The notes: generated by a model not told the origin, from the letters alone. A stretch of 64,000 nt of DNA from Micromonospora musae (GCF_003626635.1 NZ_RAZT01000009.1:248001-312000); one strand, 5' to 3'. Positions 52,145-62,110 are shown, numbered from the stretch's first letter. Translations and numbers: made by a program.

Positions 52145-54304
52145 TCAGACGGCGGCGGTCTCGGCCGTGACGGTGGAGGAATCACCGGCGGCGGCCGTGT
52201 CGGAACGGGCGGGCGGCGCCACCGCCTCCGCCGCCGGGTCGCTGCGATCCGGCCAGATGCCCGCCCGGCCCTCCCGTGACGTAGGGATCGGCTGCCACCA
52301 GGCGGGCCGGTCGGGGCTGACCGGGCGCTCGGCCGGGAACCGACGATCGCCGGCGGGTTCGCTCGGCCGCGCGTCCGCCGCCGAACGGGAGTTGGATCGC
52401 CGGGTCGTAGCGTCCAGTCGTGGTGCCGGCGGGGCCGGGTTGACCGGGAACGACCCGGTCGACGACGGGTTGCTCCGGCCCGAGCGGGCGGGCTGCGTCT
52501 CGGGCCGGGTGCCGACCCGGCACGGTGCCGGCCCGACCGCGTCCCGGACGACGTGACCCGGGTGTGCCGATTCCGGTTGGCCGGTGGCGCGCGAGGCGAA
52601 GACGGCCCGCAGCCGTCGAGGCAGTCGGTCGGCGGCCACCCGGCGCAGCGCCGGCGTCGCCAGGGCGTACCGGCCCTCCGGGCGGGCGACCAGCAGGTCG
52701 GCGGCGCGCAGGGCGGCCAGTGCGGGCCGGGCCTGCCCGGGCGCCCAGTCGAGCAGCCGCTCCACGGCGCCGGCGGTGAACCCGTCGGGCAGGGTCGCGC
52801 CGGCCATCAGCGCGGCCCGCCGGGTGCCGTCCAGCCGGTCCACCTCGGCGCCGACCGCACGCCCCAGCGCCTCCGGCAACGGCGGTTCGGCCGGGTCCGC
52901 GCCGTCGGCCAGCGAGTGGACGTACGCGACGGCGTGACCGGGCGTGTCCCCGACCAGCGGCAGCAGCCCGGCGACCCGGTCCACCGGCTGGCCCGCGCGG
53001 ACCAGCAGCTGCCGCAGCAGGCGGCCGGTCTGCACCGCGGCCAGCGGGCGCAGCGGCACGTGGCAGCGTCGCCCCCGCGCCACGGGCAGCACGTCGGCCC
53101 GATCCGTTCCGTGCAGGGTCACCACGGCGAGCGGCAGCTTCCGGGCGCTGGCCGCGGTGAACAAGGCGTGCAGGAAGCGGTCGACCGCCGGGGCGGCCCG
53201 GTCCAGGTCGTCCACCCCCAGCACCAGCGGCCGGCGAGCGGCCAGGCGTAGCAGCACCTCGTGGAGCCAGGCCGCCGACGCGGCGGCGGTGGCGTCCGGC
53301 ACGGCGAGCAGCCGCTCCAGCGCGGGCAGCGCCGTCGCCAGCCGGGCCGGTGGGAGCAGCCCGGTCAGCGCGGCGGAAAGCCGCCCGCGGAGCACCGACG
53401 GCGGATCCGTCGGGCGCAGACCGACCAGATCGCGCAGCAGGTTGGCCACCGGGGCCAGCGACTCGTGCGGGTGCGGCGGGCAGGACGCGACACACCAGCG
53501 CACCGGCACGCCGTCGACCACGTCGAGCGCCCGGGTCAGCTCGTGCAGCAGTCGGCTGCGGCCGCTGCCGGACGGACCCGTCACCGACACCCACCCCGGA
53601 CTGCGCTCGCGTACCGCCTGGACGATCCGCTCCCGGGCGGTGGCCAGTTCCCGCCGCCGACCCACGAGCGGGCCGTCGTGCCGCGCGGTCGGCTGCCCGA
53701 GCGGCGCGGCCACCCGCCAGATACCCATCCCGGGCGTCCGGCCCGGCACCGCGATCGGGGCCAGCTGCCGCTGCGACAGCAGGCCGGCGGTGGCCCGCTG
53801 GGTGGTCGGGCAGCAGACGACCGCGCCTGGCGGGGCGTACTCCTGCAACCGGGCCGCGGTGGTGATGACCGCGCCGCTGGCCACACCATGTGCGCCGTCA
53901 CGGGCGGCGGGCAGCTCCACCACGGCTTCGCCGGTGGCCACGCCGACCCGGACCCGCAGCACGACGCCGTCGGTCAGCGGCCGCCGGTCCAGCGCCGGCT
54001 GGATCTCCAGCCCCGCCCGCAGCGCCCGGTACGCGTCGAACCCGTCCGACTCGCGGGCACCGAACAACGCCATGACCGCGTCACCGACGTACTTCTCCAC
54101 CACCCCGTTCCAGCGGCGCAGCACTCCCGCCACGGTGTCGAAGTACGCCCGCTGCACCGCCCGGACGTCCTCCGGGTCGAGCCGGTCCACCAGCGCTGTC
54201 GAGCCGACGATGTCGACGAAGAGCACCGTCACCGTGCGCCGTTCCTCCGGCACCGGCCAGCACGCAGACGGGACCCGAGGCGCGCCAGCGGCGGACGTCG
54301 ACAT
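52145..54304 (-). CDS. Class III cyclase-homology domain fused to AAA/STAND-type ATPase (possibly degenerate)
   Basis: 719 residues from the ATG at 54304 (GGGAGG upstream). Residues ~24-200 form a class III adenylyl/guanylyl cyclase domain: metal Asp in FVDIVGST (D31), purine-Lys region EKYVGDAVMALFG (K71, D75). The expected transition-state Asn, four residues before the conserved Arg in NxxxR, is Thr148 here (VITTAARLQ). An ATPase module follows with Walker A GPSGSGRS: Arg249 replaces the invariant Lys. Walker B is LVLGVDDLDRA. The last ~170 residues are Pro/Arg-rich and disordered. Both nucleotide sites look compromised, so it may be a regulatory pseudo-enzyme. It is divergent from the LuxR-type ATPase gene. 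Confidence 0.8.
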   Translation of the reverse strand: MSTSAAGAPRVPSACWPVPEERRTVTVLFVDIVGSTALVDRLDPEDVRAVQRAYFDTVAGVLRRWNGVVEKYVGDAVMALFGARESDGFDAYRALRAGLEIQPALDRRPLTDGVVLRVRVGVATGEAVVELPAARDGAHGVASGAVITTAARLQEYAPPGAVVCCPTTQRATAGLLSQRQLAPIAVPGRTPGMGIWRVAAPLGQPTARHDGPLVGRRRELATARERIVQAVRERSPGWVSVTGPSGSGRSRLLHELTRALDVVDGVPVRWCVASCPPHPHESLAPVANLLRDLVGLRPTDPPSVLRGRLSAALTGLLPPARLATALPALERLLAVPDATAAASAAWLHEVLLRLAARRPLVLGVDDLDRAAPAVDRFLHALFTAASARKLPLAVVTLHGTDRADVLPVARGRRCHVPLRPLAAVQTGRLLRQLLVRAGQPVDRVAGLLPLVGDTPGHAVAYVHSLADGADPAEPPLPEALGRAVGAEVDRLDGTRRAALMAGATLPDGFTAGAVERLLDWAPGQARPALAALRAADLLVARPEGRYALATPALRRVAADRLPRRLRAVFASRATGQPESAHPGHVVRDAVGPAPCRVGTRPETQPARSGRSNPSSTGSFPVNPAPPAPRLDATTRRSNSRSAADARPSEPAGDRRFPAERPVSPDRPAWWQPIPTSREGRAGIWPDRSDPAAEAVAPPARSDTAAAGDSSTVTAETAAV

Positions 54305-54483
54305 GGCCTCCCACCTGCCTTCCTCCCGTAGACGGCGGATGATCCCAGGAGACTCGCACCCGCGCCCCTGCGGCGGATCCGTAGGACGACGTATGTCGGC
54401 CGCCCGCAAGGGTTGGTCGCATTGGCGACGCGAGGAGCACCACATGGGGCAAACGGCCGTAGAACGGTGCGGGGGCCTGTGAC

Positions 54484-54489
54484 TAGGCT
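54484..54489 (+). promoter_or_regulatory. -10 box, probable leaderless promoter for LAL regulator
   Basis: TAGGCT lies seven bases before the ATG at 54497, supporting that start over the upstream in-frame GTG. Confidence 0.55.
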
Positions 54490-54496
54490 GCGTGCC

Positions 54497-57397
54497 ATGG
54501 CCAGCGATGTGGACACTGCACCGCTCGTCGGCCGGGCCGACCTGCTGAAGTCGGTCCGGTCGGCCCTGCTCGACGATGTGGCGCAGGGGCACACCGCAGC
54601 CGTCTTCCTCACCGGTGAGAGCGGCGTGGGCAAGACGCGGCTGCTGCGCGAGGCCGGCGCGCAGCTGCGCGACGCCGGCGCGCTGGTGCTCACCGGCTCG
54701 TGCCTGGACATCGGCGACGCCTCGCCGCTGCATCCGCTGCTCCAGGCGCTGCGCCGCTTCGACGCTGAGCTGTCCAGCTCGCACACTCGCACCTCGTCCG
54801 CCGTCCGGGCGCTGCTGCAGATGTTCGCCGACGAGACCGCCGGACCCGACGGTGCGGGCGCCCTGCTGGAGCGGGTCTCCCGCGGGCTGCACCTGATCGC
54901 CGAGGGCCGGCCGCTGGTGCTGGTCCTGGACGACCTCCAGTGGGTCGACCGGAGCACCCGGCAGCTCCTGCTCTACCTGCTCGCCGGCCTCGGCGACCTC
55001 CAGCTGTCGGTCCTCGCGGCCATCCGGGCCGAGTCGTTGCAGGGCGCGCACCCGCTGCGCCGGGTTCTCACCGAGCTGCGCCGGCTGCGCTCCGTCCGGG
55101 TACTGGACCTCGCCCCGCTCGATCGGGGCGCCACCGAGCAGCTCGCCGCCGCGGTGGTCGGCCGTCCGCTGGCCGCGGAGTCGGCCGACCAGGTCTGGCA
55201 GCGCAGCGGCGGCAACCCCTTCGTCATCGAGGAGCTCGCCCGGGACCTGCGCGACGGACGCGCCGGCCTCTCGGAGACCCTGCGGGAGATCTTCCTGGCC
55301 CGGGTCGACGCGCTGCCCCAGCACGCGCACGCCGTGGTGCACGCCGTCGCCGCCGGAGTGGAGCCGGTGGAGCACTGGCTGCTGGCGCAGGTGGTACGGC
55401 TGCCGGAGCAGGAGCTCATCGACGCCATCCGGGCGACCGTCGCCCATCGACTGCTGGTCAGCGCGGACGACGGTTACCGGCTGCGGCACCGACTGGTCGC
55501 CGAGGTGCTGGCCGACGAACTCCTGCCGGCCGAACGTTCGGCCCTGCACCGCCGCTACGCCGAGGCGCTGACGTCGGTGGAGGCCGAGCTGCACCAGGCC
55601 CGGCTGGCACACCACTGGCGGTTGGCCGGGGAGCCCGCCCGTGCCCTGCCGGCGACCGTGGCCGCCGCACGGGAGGCGGAACGGCTGCACGGCTACGCGG
55701 AGGCGCACCGGCACTGGTCGGTCGCGCTGCAACTGGCCGACGCGCCGACCGTCGGCGCGCGTACGGTCGACCGGGCGGACCTGCTGGGGCACGCCGCCGA
55801 GGCGGCGCACCACTGCGGCGAGCACGCCCGGGCGTTGGCGCTGCTGGAGGAGCTGGCCGGCGCGGGCGGCATGTCCACCTGCGCGCTGCACATCCGCCGG
55901 GCCCGCTACCTCGCGGCGGCCGGACGCTCCGCGCTCGCCGAGGCGGAGTACCGGCGGGCGTTGGAGGCCGACGACTGCACGCCCCGGGAGCGGGCCACCG
56001 CCGCCGCCTACCTGGCCGAGCTGCTGCTGCACCTCGGTCGGTACGCCGACGCGGGGCGGCGGGCCCGGGAGGCGTTGGAGCTGACCGCGGTGGTGGACGG
56101 CGCCACCTCCGAGGTGGTGCTCGCCAGCGCCGCCCTCGGCTTCAGCGAGGCGTACCTGGAGGACCCGGACGCCGGTCTCGCGGTGGTGCGCCGAGCGTTG
56201 GAGATCGCCGAGCAGGCGGGCCGTCCGGACGACGTGGCCTGCGCGTACCTGCACCTGGCCGAGCTGCTCACCGGCCCGCTGAACATCCTCGAAGAGGGGG
56301 TGGTGGTGGCCCGGCGGGGCGCCGAGCGGGTCGCCGAGCTGGGGCTCGGCCGCACCTACGAGACCCGGCTGCTCGCCATCGCCACGAACGGTCTGTTCCG
56401 GGTGGGGCAGTGGGCCGAGGCGGAGAAGGTCGTCGCCGCCGCGCTGCGGCACCGCCCGTCCGGCGCCGACGCCGTGGAGCTGCTGCTGGCCCGGTGCCGG
56501 CTTTCGGTCGGCTACGGCGACATCGAGGCGGCCGACCGGGACCTCGACGCGGTGGCCACGGTGCTCGCCGGTGGCGGCGCCCGGCACGTGATCCCGCTGC
56601 TGACCCTGCGCGCCGGGCTGGCCATGTGGCAGGGGCGGCACGACCTCGCCCGCCAGGCGGTGCAGCGGGGCCTGACCGAGAGCCGCTCCGACGACGTGGC
56701 GATCCTCGCCGCGCTCGTCTGGCACGGGCTGCGGGCCGAGGCGGAGGCGCATGCCGGGCGTACCGTCCCGGTCGACCGGACGGCGGTACGGCGGCTGCGC
56801 GACGTCGCCGACCGGGTGGCCCGCAAGAGCGAGAAGGCCGCCCGCCCGGTACGTGACGTCGTCGACGGTTTCCTGGCGCTCTGCGCCGCGGAGGTGAGCC
56901 GGCTCGACGAGAACGAGCCGGAGCTGTGGGCCCGGTCGGTGGCCGAGTGGGATCGCCGCAACCACCCCTACCCGGCGGCCTACTCCCGGCTGCGGCAGGC
57001 GGAGGCGCTGCTGGCCCGGCGCAGCCGGGTGGCGACCGCCGGCAAGCTGCTGCGCGAGGCGTACCGGACGGCCCAGGGGCTCGGCGCGGTACCGATGACC
57101 TCGGAGATCAGGACGCTGGCCAGCCGCGCCCGGGTGACGCTGGAGGAGCGCGAACCGTCCCGCGGGCGGGACACGGCGGTCGACCCGGCGGGCGACGACG
57201 AACTGGCCACGCTCACCGCCCGCGAGCGGGAGGTGCTCGCGGCCGTGGCCGAGGGGCTGACCAACCGGGAGATCGGGCAGCGGCTCTTCATCAGCGAACG
57301 GACCATCGGCGTGCACGTGTCGCACATCTTCGACAAGCTCCAGGTCCGTACCCGGGTCCAGGCCAGCGCCATCTACCTACGTACCGGCCGGGGCTGA
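54497..57397 (+). CDS. LAL-type (large ATP-binding LuxR) transcriptional regulator
   Basis: 966 residues from the ATG at 54497. An N-terminal AAA module has Walker A LTGESGVGKTRLL (Lys46) and Walker B LVLVLDDLQWVD. A long TPR-like helical middle follows (e.g. RRARYLAAAGRSALAEAEYR, VACAYLHLAELLTGPL). The C-terminal LuxR HTH is LTAREREVLAAVAEGLTNRE then IGQRLFISERTIGVHVSHIF. LAL proteins activate degradative or antibiotic pathways after effector and ATP binding. It is divergent from the cyclase/AAA gene, which has a similar ATPase module, suggesting a paired system. Confidence 0.9.
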   Translation: MASDVDTAPLVGRADLLKSVRSALLDDVAQGHTAAVFLTGESGVGKTRLLREAGAQLRDAGALVLTGSCLDIGDASPLHPLLQALRRFDAELSSSHTRTSSAVRALLQMFADETAGPDGAGALLERVSRGLHLIAEGRPLVLVLDDLQWVDRSTRQLLLYLLAGLGDLQLSVLAAIRAESLQGAHPLRRVLTELRRLRSVRVLDLAPLDRGATEQLAAAVVGRPLAAESADQVWQRSGGNPFVIEELARDLRDGRAGLSETLREIFLARVDALPQHAHAVVHAVAAGVEPVEHWLLAQVVRLPEQELIDAIRATVAHRLLVSADDGYRLRHRLVAEVLADELLPAERSALHRRYAEALTSVEAELHQARLAHHWRLAGEPARALPATVAAAREAERLHGYAEAHRHWSVALQLADAPTVGARTVDRADLLGHAAEAAHHCGEHARALALLEELAGAGGMSTCALHIRRARYLAAAGRSALAEAEYRRALEADDCTPRERATAAAYLAELLLHLGRYADAGRRAREALELTAVVDGATSEVVLASAALGFSEAYLEDPDAGLAVVRRALEIAEQAGRPDDVACAYLHLAELLTGPLNILEEGVVVARRGAERVAELGLGRTYETRLLAIATNGLFRVGQWAEAEKVVAAALRHRPSGADAVELLLARCRLSVGYGDIEAADRDLDAVATVLAGGGARHVIPLLTLRAGLAMWQGRHDLARQAVQRGLTESRSDDVAILAALVWHGLRAEAEAHAGRTVPVDRTAVRRLRDVADRVARKSEKAARPVRDVVDGFLALCAAEVSRLDENEPELWARSVAEWDRRNHPYPAAYSRLRQAEALLARRSRVATAGKLLREAYRTAQGLGAVPMTSEIRTLASRARVTLEEREPSRGRDTAVDPAGDDELATLTAREREVLAAVAEGLTNREIGQRLFISERTIGVHVSHIFDKLQVRTRVQASAIYLRTGRG

Positions 57398-57518
57398 CCG
57401 GCGGCGCGCGCGGCGCTTCGGATACGTCGTTCTACTGATCCGGCGGACAGCGCCGGGCTGAAAGGCTGTGCCCTGTCGCGAGCGGCGCGCAGGTGCCGTG
57501 CACCACTGTGGAGGAGAG

Positions 57519-58289
57519 ATGTCGGAACCGGTCTGGGGGCCCGTGCACCGGGACATCGTCGACCTGCTCGCCGACCACCCGGCCGACGTGCCGGCGGTGG
57601 TCGACCACCTCACCAAGCTGCAGGACCTGCTGGTCCGGATGCCTCCGCTGCTGGACAGCTGCCCGCTGGCCGACTTCAACGGGCTCTACCTGACCATCAC
57701 CACGACGGTGCTCGACGGCCTCTACGACGACCGGTTCGTGGACCCGGTCTTCCTGTCCCGGCTCGACGTGGAGTTCGCGGCCCGCTACTTCGACGCGATG
57801 CGGCTCTGGACCGACTCCAGCGCGGGCACGCCGAAGGCGTGGAGCTGCCTCTTCGAGCGCATGCACGGCCCGGACGCCCGCCCGTTGCCCTCGGCGGCGG
57901 CGGGGGTGAACGCGCACATCAACTTCGACCTGCCGTTCGCCCTGGTCACGACGTTCGACCACCTGGAGTCCGAGCCGGTCGACGGGAGCGACCAGCACCG
58001 CGACTACCTCGAGATCAACAACATCTTCGCGGAGAAGATCCCGGGGCTGCGTCGCGGCTACCTGGAGCACTGGCAGCTGCTCATCGACATGCTCAACGGC
58101 GACATCGACGACTGGTACCAGGGGGAGCTGGTCGAGTACACCCGCGATGTCGCCTGGCGCAACGCACAGAAGATCTGGCGCTGCCGGCACGACCCGGCAG
58201 CCCACGAGTGTGAGCGCAACCGGCTGGATTCGACGGCCGCGGCGCTCGGTCGGCTGCTGTTGTCGCCCCTCGGGGCGTTCCTGCAGTAG
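57519..58289 (+). CDS. DUF5995-family protein
   Basis: 256 residues from an ATG with GGAGGAGAG directly upstream. The sequence is rich in conserved acidic and aromatic residues (LADFNGLYLTITTTVLDGLY, LDVEFAARYFDAMRLW, GVNAHINFDLPFAL, DYLEINNIFAEKIPGLRRGY, DIDDWYQGELVEYTRDVAWR), which I recall as the actinobacterial DUF5995 family. It appears soluble and helical. The conserved His and Asp residues (NAHIN, DWYQGE) could form a metal site. Function is unknown. A 12-bp-stem terminator follows. Confidence 0.8.
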   Translation: MSEPVWGPVHRDIVDLLADHPADVPAVVDHLTKLQDLLVRMPPLLDSCPLADFNGLYLTITTTVLDGLYDDRFVDPVFLSRLDVEFAARYFDAMRLWTDSSAGTPKAWSCLFERMHGPDARPLPSAAAGVNAHINFDLPFALVTTFDHLESEPVDGSDQHRDYLEINNIFAEKIPGLRRGYLEHWQLLIDMLNGDIDDWYQGELVEYTRDVAWRNAQKIWRCRHDPAAHECERNRLDSTAAALGRLLLSPLGAFLQ

Positions 58290-58304
58290 CCGGGACGGGG
58301 GGTC

Positions 58305-58337
58305 CCCGCGTTCCGTCCGGGGGGCGGAACGCGGGGG
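58305..58337 (+). terminator. Hairpin terminator after the DUF5995 gene
   Basis: CCCCGCGTTCCG (58305-58316) pairs with CGGAACGCGGGG (58326-58337) around a nine-base G-rich loop, 15 bases after the stop. Confidence 0.8.
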
Positions 58338-58412
58338 CGCGTACGGCAAGACGCGGGGGGAGGCGCCGTCGGTTCGGGGGGACCGGCGGCGCCGTGCCGT
58401 CTGCGGCTCGGG

Positions 58413-58418
58413 CAGGAT
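58413..58418 (+). promoter_or_regulatory. -10-like box before phosphotransferase gene
   Basis: CAGGAT lies six bases before the GTG at 58425, the same arrangement as at 50934. Confidence 0.35.
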
Positions 58419-58424
58419 GGCCCG

Positions 58425-59177
58425 GTGACCGCGTACGAGCAGCCGCTGGCCGGCAACGTCACCGGTGGGTTGGTGCGCGTCGGTGACACCGTCCGCCGCC
58501 CGGCCGGCCCGTGGACCGACGCCGTGGACGCGCTGCTGCGGCACCTGCACGACGTCGGTTTCACCGGTGCCCCGCGCCCGCTCGGGCGCGACGAGCAGGG
58601 CCGGCAGGTGTTGGAGTACGTTCCGGGCGAGTGCGGCCCGGTCGACGGCAGCTACCCGCTCGGGGAGTTGGCCAGCATCGGCGCGCTCCTGAGCGACCTG
58701 CACCGCGCCACCGAGGCCTTCGTGCCGCCGCCGAAGGCGTGCTGGCAGCCCGCCATCGCGCCCGATCGGGAGCAACTGCTCTGCCACCACGACGCCGCGC
58801 CGTGGAACCTGGTCCGCTCGCCCCGGGGTTGGGTGTTGATCGACTGGGACGGGGCAGGTCCGGGCTCCCGGCTCTGGGAGTTGGCGTACACGGCGCAGAG
58901 CGTCGCCGGTCTGCGCGCCGATCGGCCGGCCGGCGAGTCGGCGCGGCGACTGCGCGCCCTGGTCGACGGGTACGGCCTGGCGGAGGCCGACCGGCCGGCG
59001 CTGGCCGCGATGCTGCCGCGGCGGGCCGCGGCGATGGTCGAGTTGCTCCGGCGGGGTGCCCGCGACCAGATCCAGCCCTGGGCCCGGATCTGGTCCGAGG
59101 ACGGGGTGTACTGGCAGGAGACCACCCGCTACCTGGCCACGCACGTGCCGCTCTGGGAGCGGGCTCTGTCGGACTGA
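58425..59177 (+). CDS. Aminoglycoside-phosphotransferase/choline-kinase-like protein
   Basis: 250 residues from GTG. The kinase catalytic loop is LLCHHDAAPWNLVRS (HxDxxxxN) and the metal motif is LIDWDGAGPG. The N-terminal lobe includes VRRPAGPWTDAVDALLRHLH and VLEYVPGECGPV. The fold is that of APH/CHK small-molecule kinases. Many such actinobacterial genes are not resistance determinants; the substrate is unknown. Confidence 0.85.
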   Translation: MTAYEQPLAGNVTGGLVRVGDTVRRPAGPWTDAVDALLRHLHDVGFTGAPRPLGRDEQGRQVLEYVPGECGPVDGSYPLGELASIGALLSDLHRATEAFVPPPKACWQPAIAPDREQLLCHHDAAPWNLVRSPRGWVLIDWDGAGPGSRLWELAYTAQSVAGLRADRPAGESARRLRALVDGYGLAEADRPALAAMLPRRAAAMVELLRRGARDQIQPWARIWSEDGVYWQETTRYLATHVPLWERALSD

Positions 59178-59337
59178 TCCCCGCGCCCCGGGGTTCGGGG
59201 TGTCGGTCGCGCGGCAGGGGGTACGCCCGCGACATGACCCGGCCGACTCGGCGGCGTCCCGCCGCCAGACCTCGCCCCGCCCGCCCGGCGCCGTCGCGCC
59301 CGGGTGGCCCCACGCCGTGTCCCAACGGCGGTACGCG

Positions 59338-59727
59338 ATGAGCCGGCGCTTCCCGTTCCGCTTCGACCCGGCGTTCCGTCCGCTGCTGGCGCTGGTCGGC
59401 GTCCGGCCGGGGACCGCCTGGGCGGAGGTGGACGACAGGCAGCTGGTCGTCCGCTTCGGGCCCTGGCGGTTGGCCACCGCCCGGGAGAACGTGACCGGGG
59501 TGGAGCGGGGTGGGCCGTACCGCTGGTGGCGGGCGATCGGTGTGCACCTGTCGCTGGCCGACGGCGGGGTCACCTTCGGCAGCAGCGCCGCGGCGGGGCT
59601 CTGCGTCCGGTTCCGTACGCCGGTCCCCGCGCTGGCACCGGGGCGGTGGCTGCGTCACCGGGCGATGACGATCACCGTCGCCGACCCGGACGACCTGGCC
59701 CGCGTGCTGGGTGGCCCGGGAGGCTGA
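59338..59727 (+). CDS. Small conserved hypothetical protein (129 aa)
   Basis: The product starts [20 protein letters not shown] and is rich in Trp, Arg and beta-strand-forming residues ([52 protein letters not shown]). The strand pattern suggests a compact PH-like barrel, but this is a guess. There is no signal peptide or membrane helix. It precedes the APC permease by 83 bases. Confidence 0.7.
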   Translation: MSRRFPFRFDPAFRPLLALVGVRPGTAWAEVDDRQLVVRFGPWRLATARENVTGVERGGPYRWWRAIGVHLSLADGGVTFGSSAAAGLCVRFRTPVPALAPGRWLRHRAMTITVADPDDLARVLGGPGG

Positions 59728-59810
59728 GCGGCTTCCCCGGTTCCGCCGGGCGGGGGCCGGCGTACCCCCTACGGTCGGGTCAGGAGCCGGCGAGCTGCGG
59801 GACGGGGCAC

Positions 59811-61901
59811 ATGGCTGAGGAGCACGGGGGGAAGCCGGGTCGGGCGCACGGGCGCCGGCAGCGGTCCGGACCCGGTTCTGAGCTGCGGGCCGCCCGCGAC
59901 CCGAAACGGGCCGAGCCCGCCGGCCGTCGGGTGACGGTTCCCGAGCGGGTGTCCAGCCCGTCACGCCCCGCGCCGCCCGCCGGTCGGCTGCACCGGTGGC
60001 TCTTCCGGCACCGGGTTCAGCCGGTAGGCCCGGAGGCGGCGGAGGGTCAGGCCCGCACCCACCCCTGGTGGCAGGTGATGTGTCTGACCGGGGTGGACTA
60101 CTTCTCGACCTTGTCGTACCTGCCGGCCATCGCGGCGGTGGCGGCGGGCGCCCTGTCCCCGCTCGCGACGCTGCTGATCGTCGCGCTGACCCTCTTCGGG
60201 ATGCTGCCGATGTATCGGCGGGTGGCCCGGGAGAGCCCGCACGGGCAGGGTTCGGTGGCGATGCTGGAGCGGCTGCTGCCGTTCTGGCGCGGCAAGATCT
60301 TCGTCCTGGTCCTGCTCGGCTTCGTGGCGACGTCGTGGATCATCACGATCACGCTCTCCGCGGCCGACGCGACCGTGCACCTGGTGGAGAACCCGTACCT
60401 GCCGGAGGGCTTCCGCAGCACCGGGGTGGCGGTCGCGGTCACCGTGGTGATGCTGCTCGTGCTCGGTGGGGTGTTCCTGCTCGGGTTCCGGGAGGCGGTG
60501 GTGGTGGCCATCCCGCTGGTCGCCGTCTTCCTGGGGCTCAATGCGGTGATCGTGGCGGACGCGATGGCCCGGATCGTCAGCGAGCCGGGGGTCCTCGCGG
60601 ACTGGGGTGACGCGCTGACCTCCAGCGTCGCCGGTCCGGGGGACATGCTGGTGACCACCGTGCTCGCCTTCCCCCTGCTGGTGCTGGGGCTCTCCGGCTT
60701 CGAGACCGGGGTGAGCATGATGCCGCTGGTCGCCGGGCGGGGGGCCGACCGCGAGGCCCGGCTGGCCGCCCGGATCCGCAACACGAAACGGCTGCTCACC
60801 ACCGCCGCGTTGATCATGTCGGTCTACCTGCTGCTGACCACGTTCGTCACCACGGTGCTCATCCCGGCGGAGGCGTTCCGGGCGGGCGGCCCGGCCAGCG
60901 GGCGGGCGCTGGCCTACCTGGCCCACGCCCACCTGGGCGAGGTCTTCGGCACGCTGTACGACATCAGCAGCGTGCTCATCCTCTGGTTCGCCGGCGCCTC
61001 GGCGATGGCTGGCCTGATCAACATCGTGCCGCGCTACCTGCCGTCCTACGGCATGGCGCCGGACTGGGCGCGGGCGATCCGCCCCGTGGTGCTCGTCTAC
61101 ACCCTGGTCAGCGTCGCGATCACGCTCGCCTTCCGGGCGGACGTCAACGCGCAGGCCGGCGCGTACGCCACGGGGATCCTGGCGATGATGGTCTCCGGCG
61201 CGACAGCGGTGAGCATCGCCGCGCTGCGCCGGCAGCGGCGGAGAGCCGCTGCCGGCTTCACGGTGCTCACCCTCGTGCTGCTGTACGCCCTCGGCGACAA
61301 CATCGTCGAGCACCCGGACGGGATCGCCATCTCCAGCCTCTTCATCCTCGCCATCATCGTGGTCTCCCTGATCTCCCGGGTGACCCGGACCACCGAGCTG
61401 CGGGCGGAGCGCATCGAGTTCGACGAGGCGGCCCGACGGTTCGTCGCCGAGTCGGTGGCGCACGACGGGCGGCTGCACCTGATCGCCAACAAGCGCGACA
61501 GCGGCGCGTTGAAGGAGTACACGCTCAAGGAGCGGGCGCAGCGGGCGATGAACCCGGTGCCCGGTGCGGCGGACGTGCTCTTCCTCGAGATCGACGTCAT
61601 CGACCCGTCGGGGTTCAGCCATGTACTGCGGGTGCACGGGGTGGAGGTGGGCGGGTTCCGGGTGCTGCGGGCCAGCAGCCCGGCGGCCCCGAACGCGATC
61701 GCCGCGATCCTGCTGGCGCTGCGGGACGTCACCGGCGTCCGGCCGCACGCCCACTTCGAGTGGTCGGAGGGGAGTCCGATCGGGCACCTGCTGCGGTACC
61801 TGATCCTCGGGCGTGGCGACACCCCGCCGGTGGTCCGGGAGATCATCCGCCGCTGCGAGCCAGACCCCGCCCGCCGCCCCGGGATCCACGTCGGCGGCTG
61901 A
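59811..61901 (+). CDS. APC-superfamily permease with C-terminal cytoplasmic domain
   Basis: 696 residues from the ATG at 59811. The first ~85 residues are basic and polar. Twelve hydrophobic helices then run from [20 protein letters not shown] to [31 protein letters not shown] and the helix-breaking glycines ([14 protein letters not shown]) mark the APC fold. After the last helix, ~160 residues form a soluble domain ([34 protein letters not shown]). Substrate is likely an amino acid or related cation, uncertain. It ends before an A/T-rich divergent-looking gap. Confidence 0.82.
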   Translation: MAEEHGGKPGRAHGRRQRSGPGSELRAARDPKRAEPAGRRVTVPERVSSPSRPAPPAGRLHRWLFRHRVQPVGPEAAEGQARTHPWWQVMCLTGVDYFSTLSYLPAIAAVAAGALSPLATLLIVALTLFGMLPMYRRVARESPHGQGSVAMLERLLPFWRGKIFVLVLLGFVATSWIITITLSAADATVHLVENPYLPEGFRSTGVAVAVTVVMLLVLGGVFLLGFREAVVVAIPLVAVFLGLNAVIVADAMARIVSEPGVLADWGDALTSSVAGPGDMLVTTVLAFPLLVLGLSGFETGVSMMPLVAGRGADREARLAARIRNTKRLLTTAALIMSVYLLLTTFVTTVLIPAEAFRAGGPASGRALAYLAHAHLGEVFGTLYDISSVLILWFAGASAMAGLINIVPRYLPSYGMAPDWARAIRPVVLVYTLVSVAITLAFRADVNAQAGAYATGILAMMVSGATAVSIAALRRQRRRAAAGFTVLTLVLLYALGDNIVEHPDGIAISSLFILAIIVVSLISRVTRTTELRAERIEFDEAARRFVAESVAHDGRLHLIANKRDSGALKEYTLKERAQRAMNPVPGAADVLFLEIDVIDPSGFSHVLRVHGVEVGGFRVLRASSPAAPNAIAAILLALRDVTGVRPHAHFEWSEGSPIGHLLRYLILGRGDTPPVVREIIRRCEPDPARRPGIHVGG

Positions 61902-61967
61902 GCGTCCGGCGTGCCGCCGTCACAGTGGCCAGGTCGTCTGCCTCCTTTTCGGGTCAACCGCGACCAG

Positions 61968-61996
61968 GAACACGAATAGTACGATTATTCATGTTC
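61968..61996. promoter_or_regulatory. A/T-rich palindrome upstream of secreted beta-helix gene
   Basis: GAACACGAATA (61968-61978) and TATTCATGTTC (61986-61996) are inverted with one mismatch, in the most A/T-rich stretch of this gap. Likely an operator or promoter element for the gene starting at 62111. Confidence 0.45.
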
Positions 61997-62110
61997 GGGC
62001 GGAGCTGTCCGTATTGCGTCCGTAACGTGGCTTTCGGTGGTTGACGGGACGTCGCTCACCCCGCGCCCGGTTTGGCGCGGCCAGGTCAGGCAGCCAGGAA
62101 GGCGGAAGAG

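Noticed and set aside
52145-57325. Very long reverse-strand frame extending upstream of the cyclase/AAA start
   Set aside because: The part beyond 54304 is antisense to the LAL regulator and Val/Arg/Gly/Pro-rich; the ATG at 54304 has a good RBS.
58425-59177. Calling the phosphotransferase an antibiotic-resistance gene
   Set aside because: Only generic APH-fold motifs are visible and the family has many other roles.
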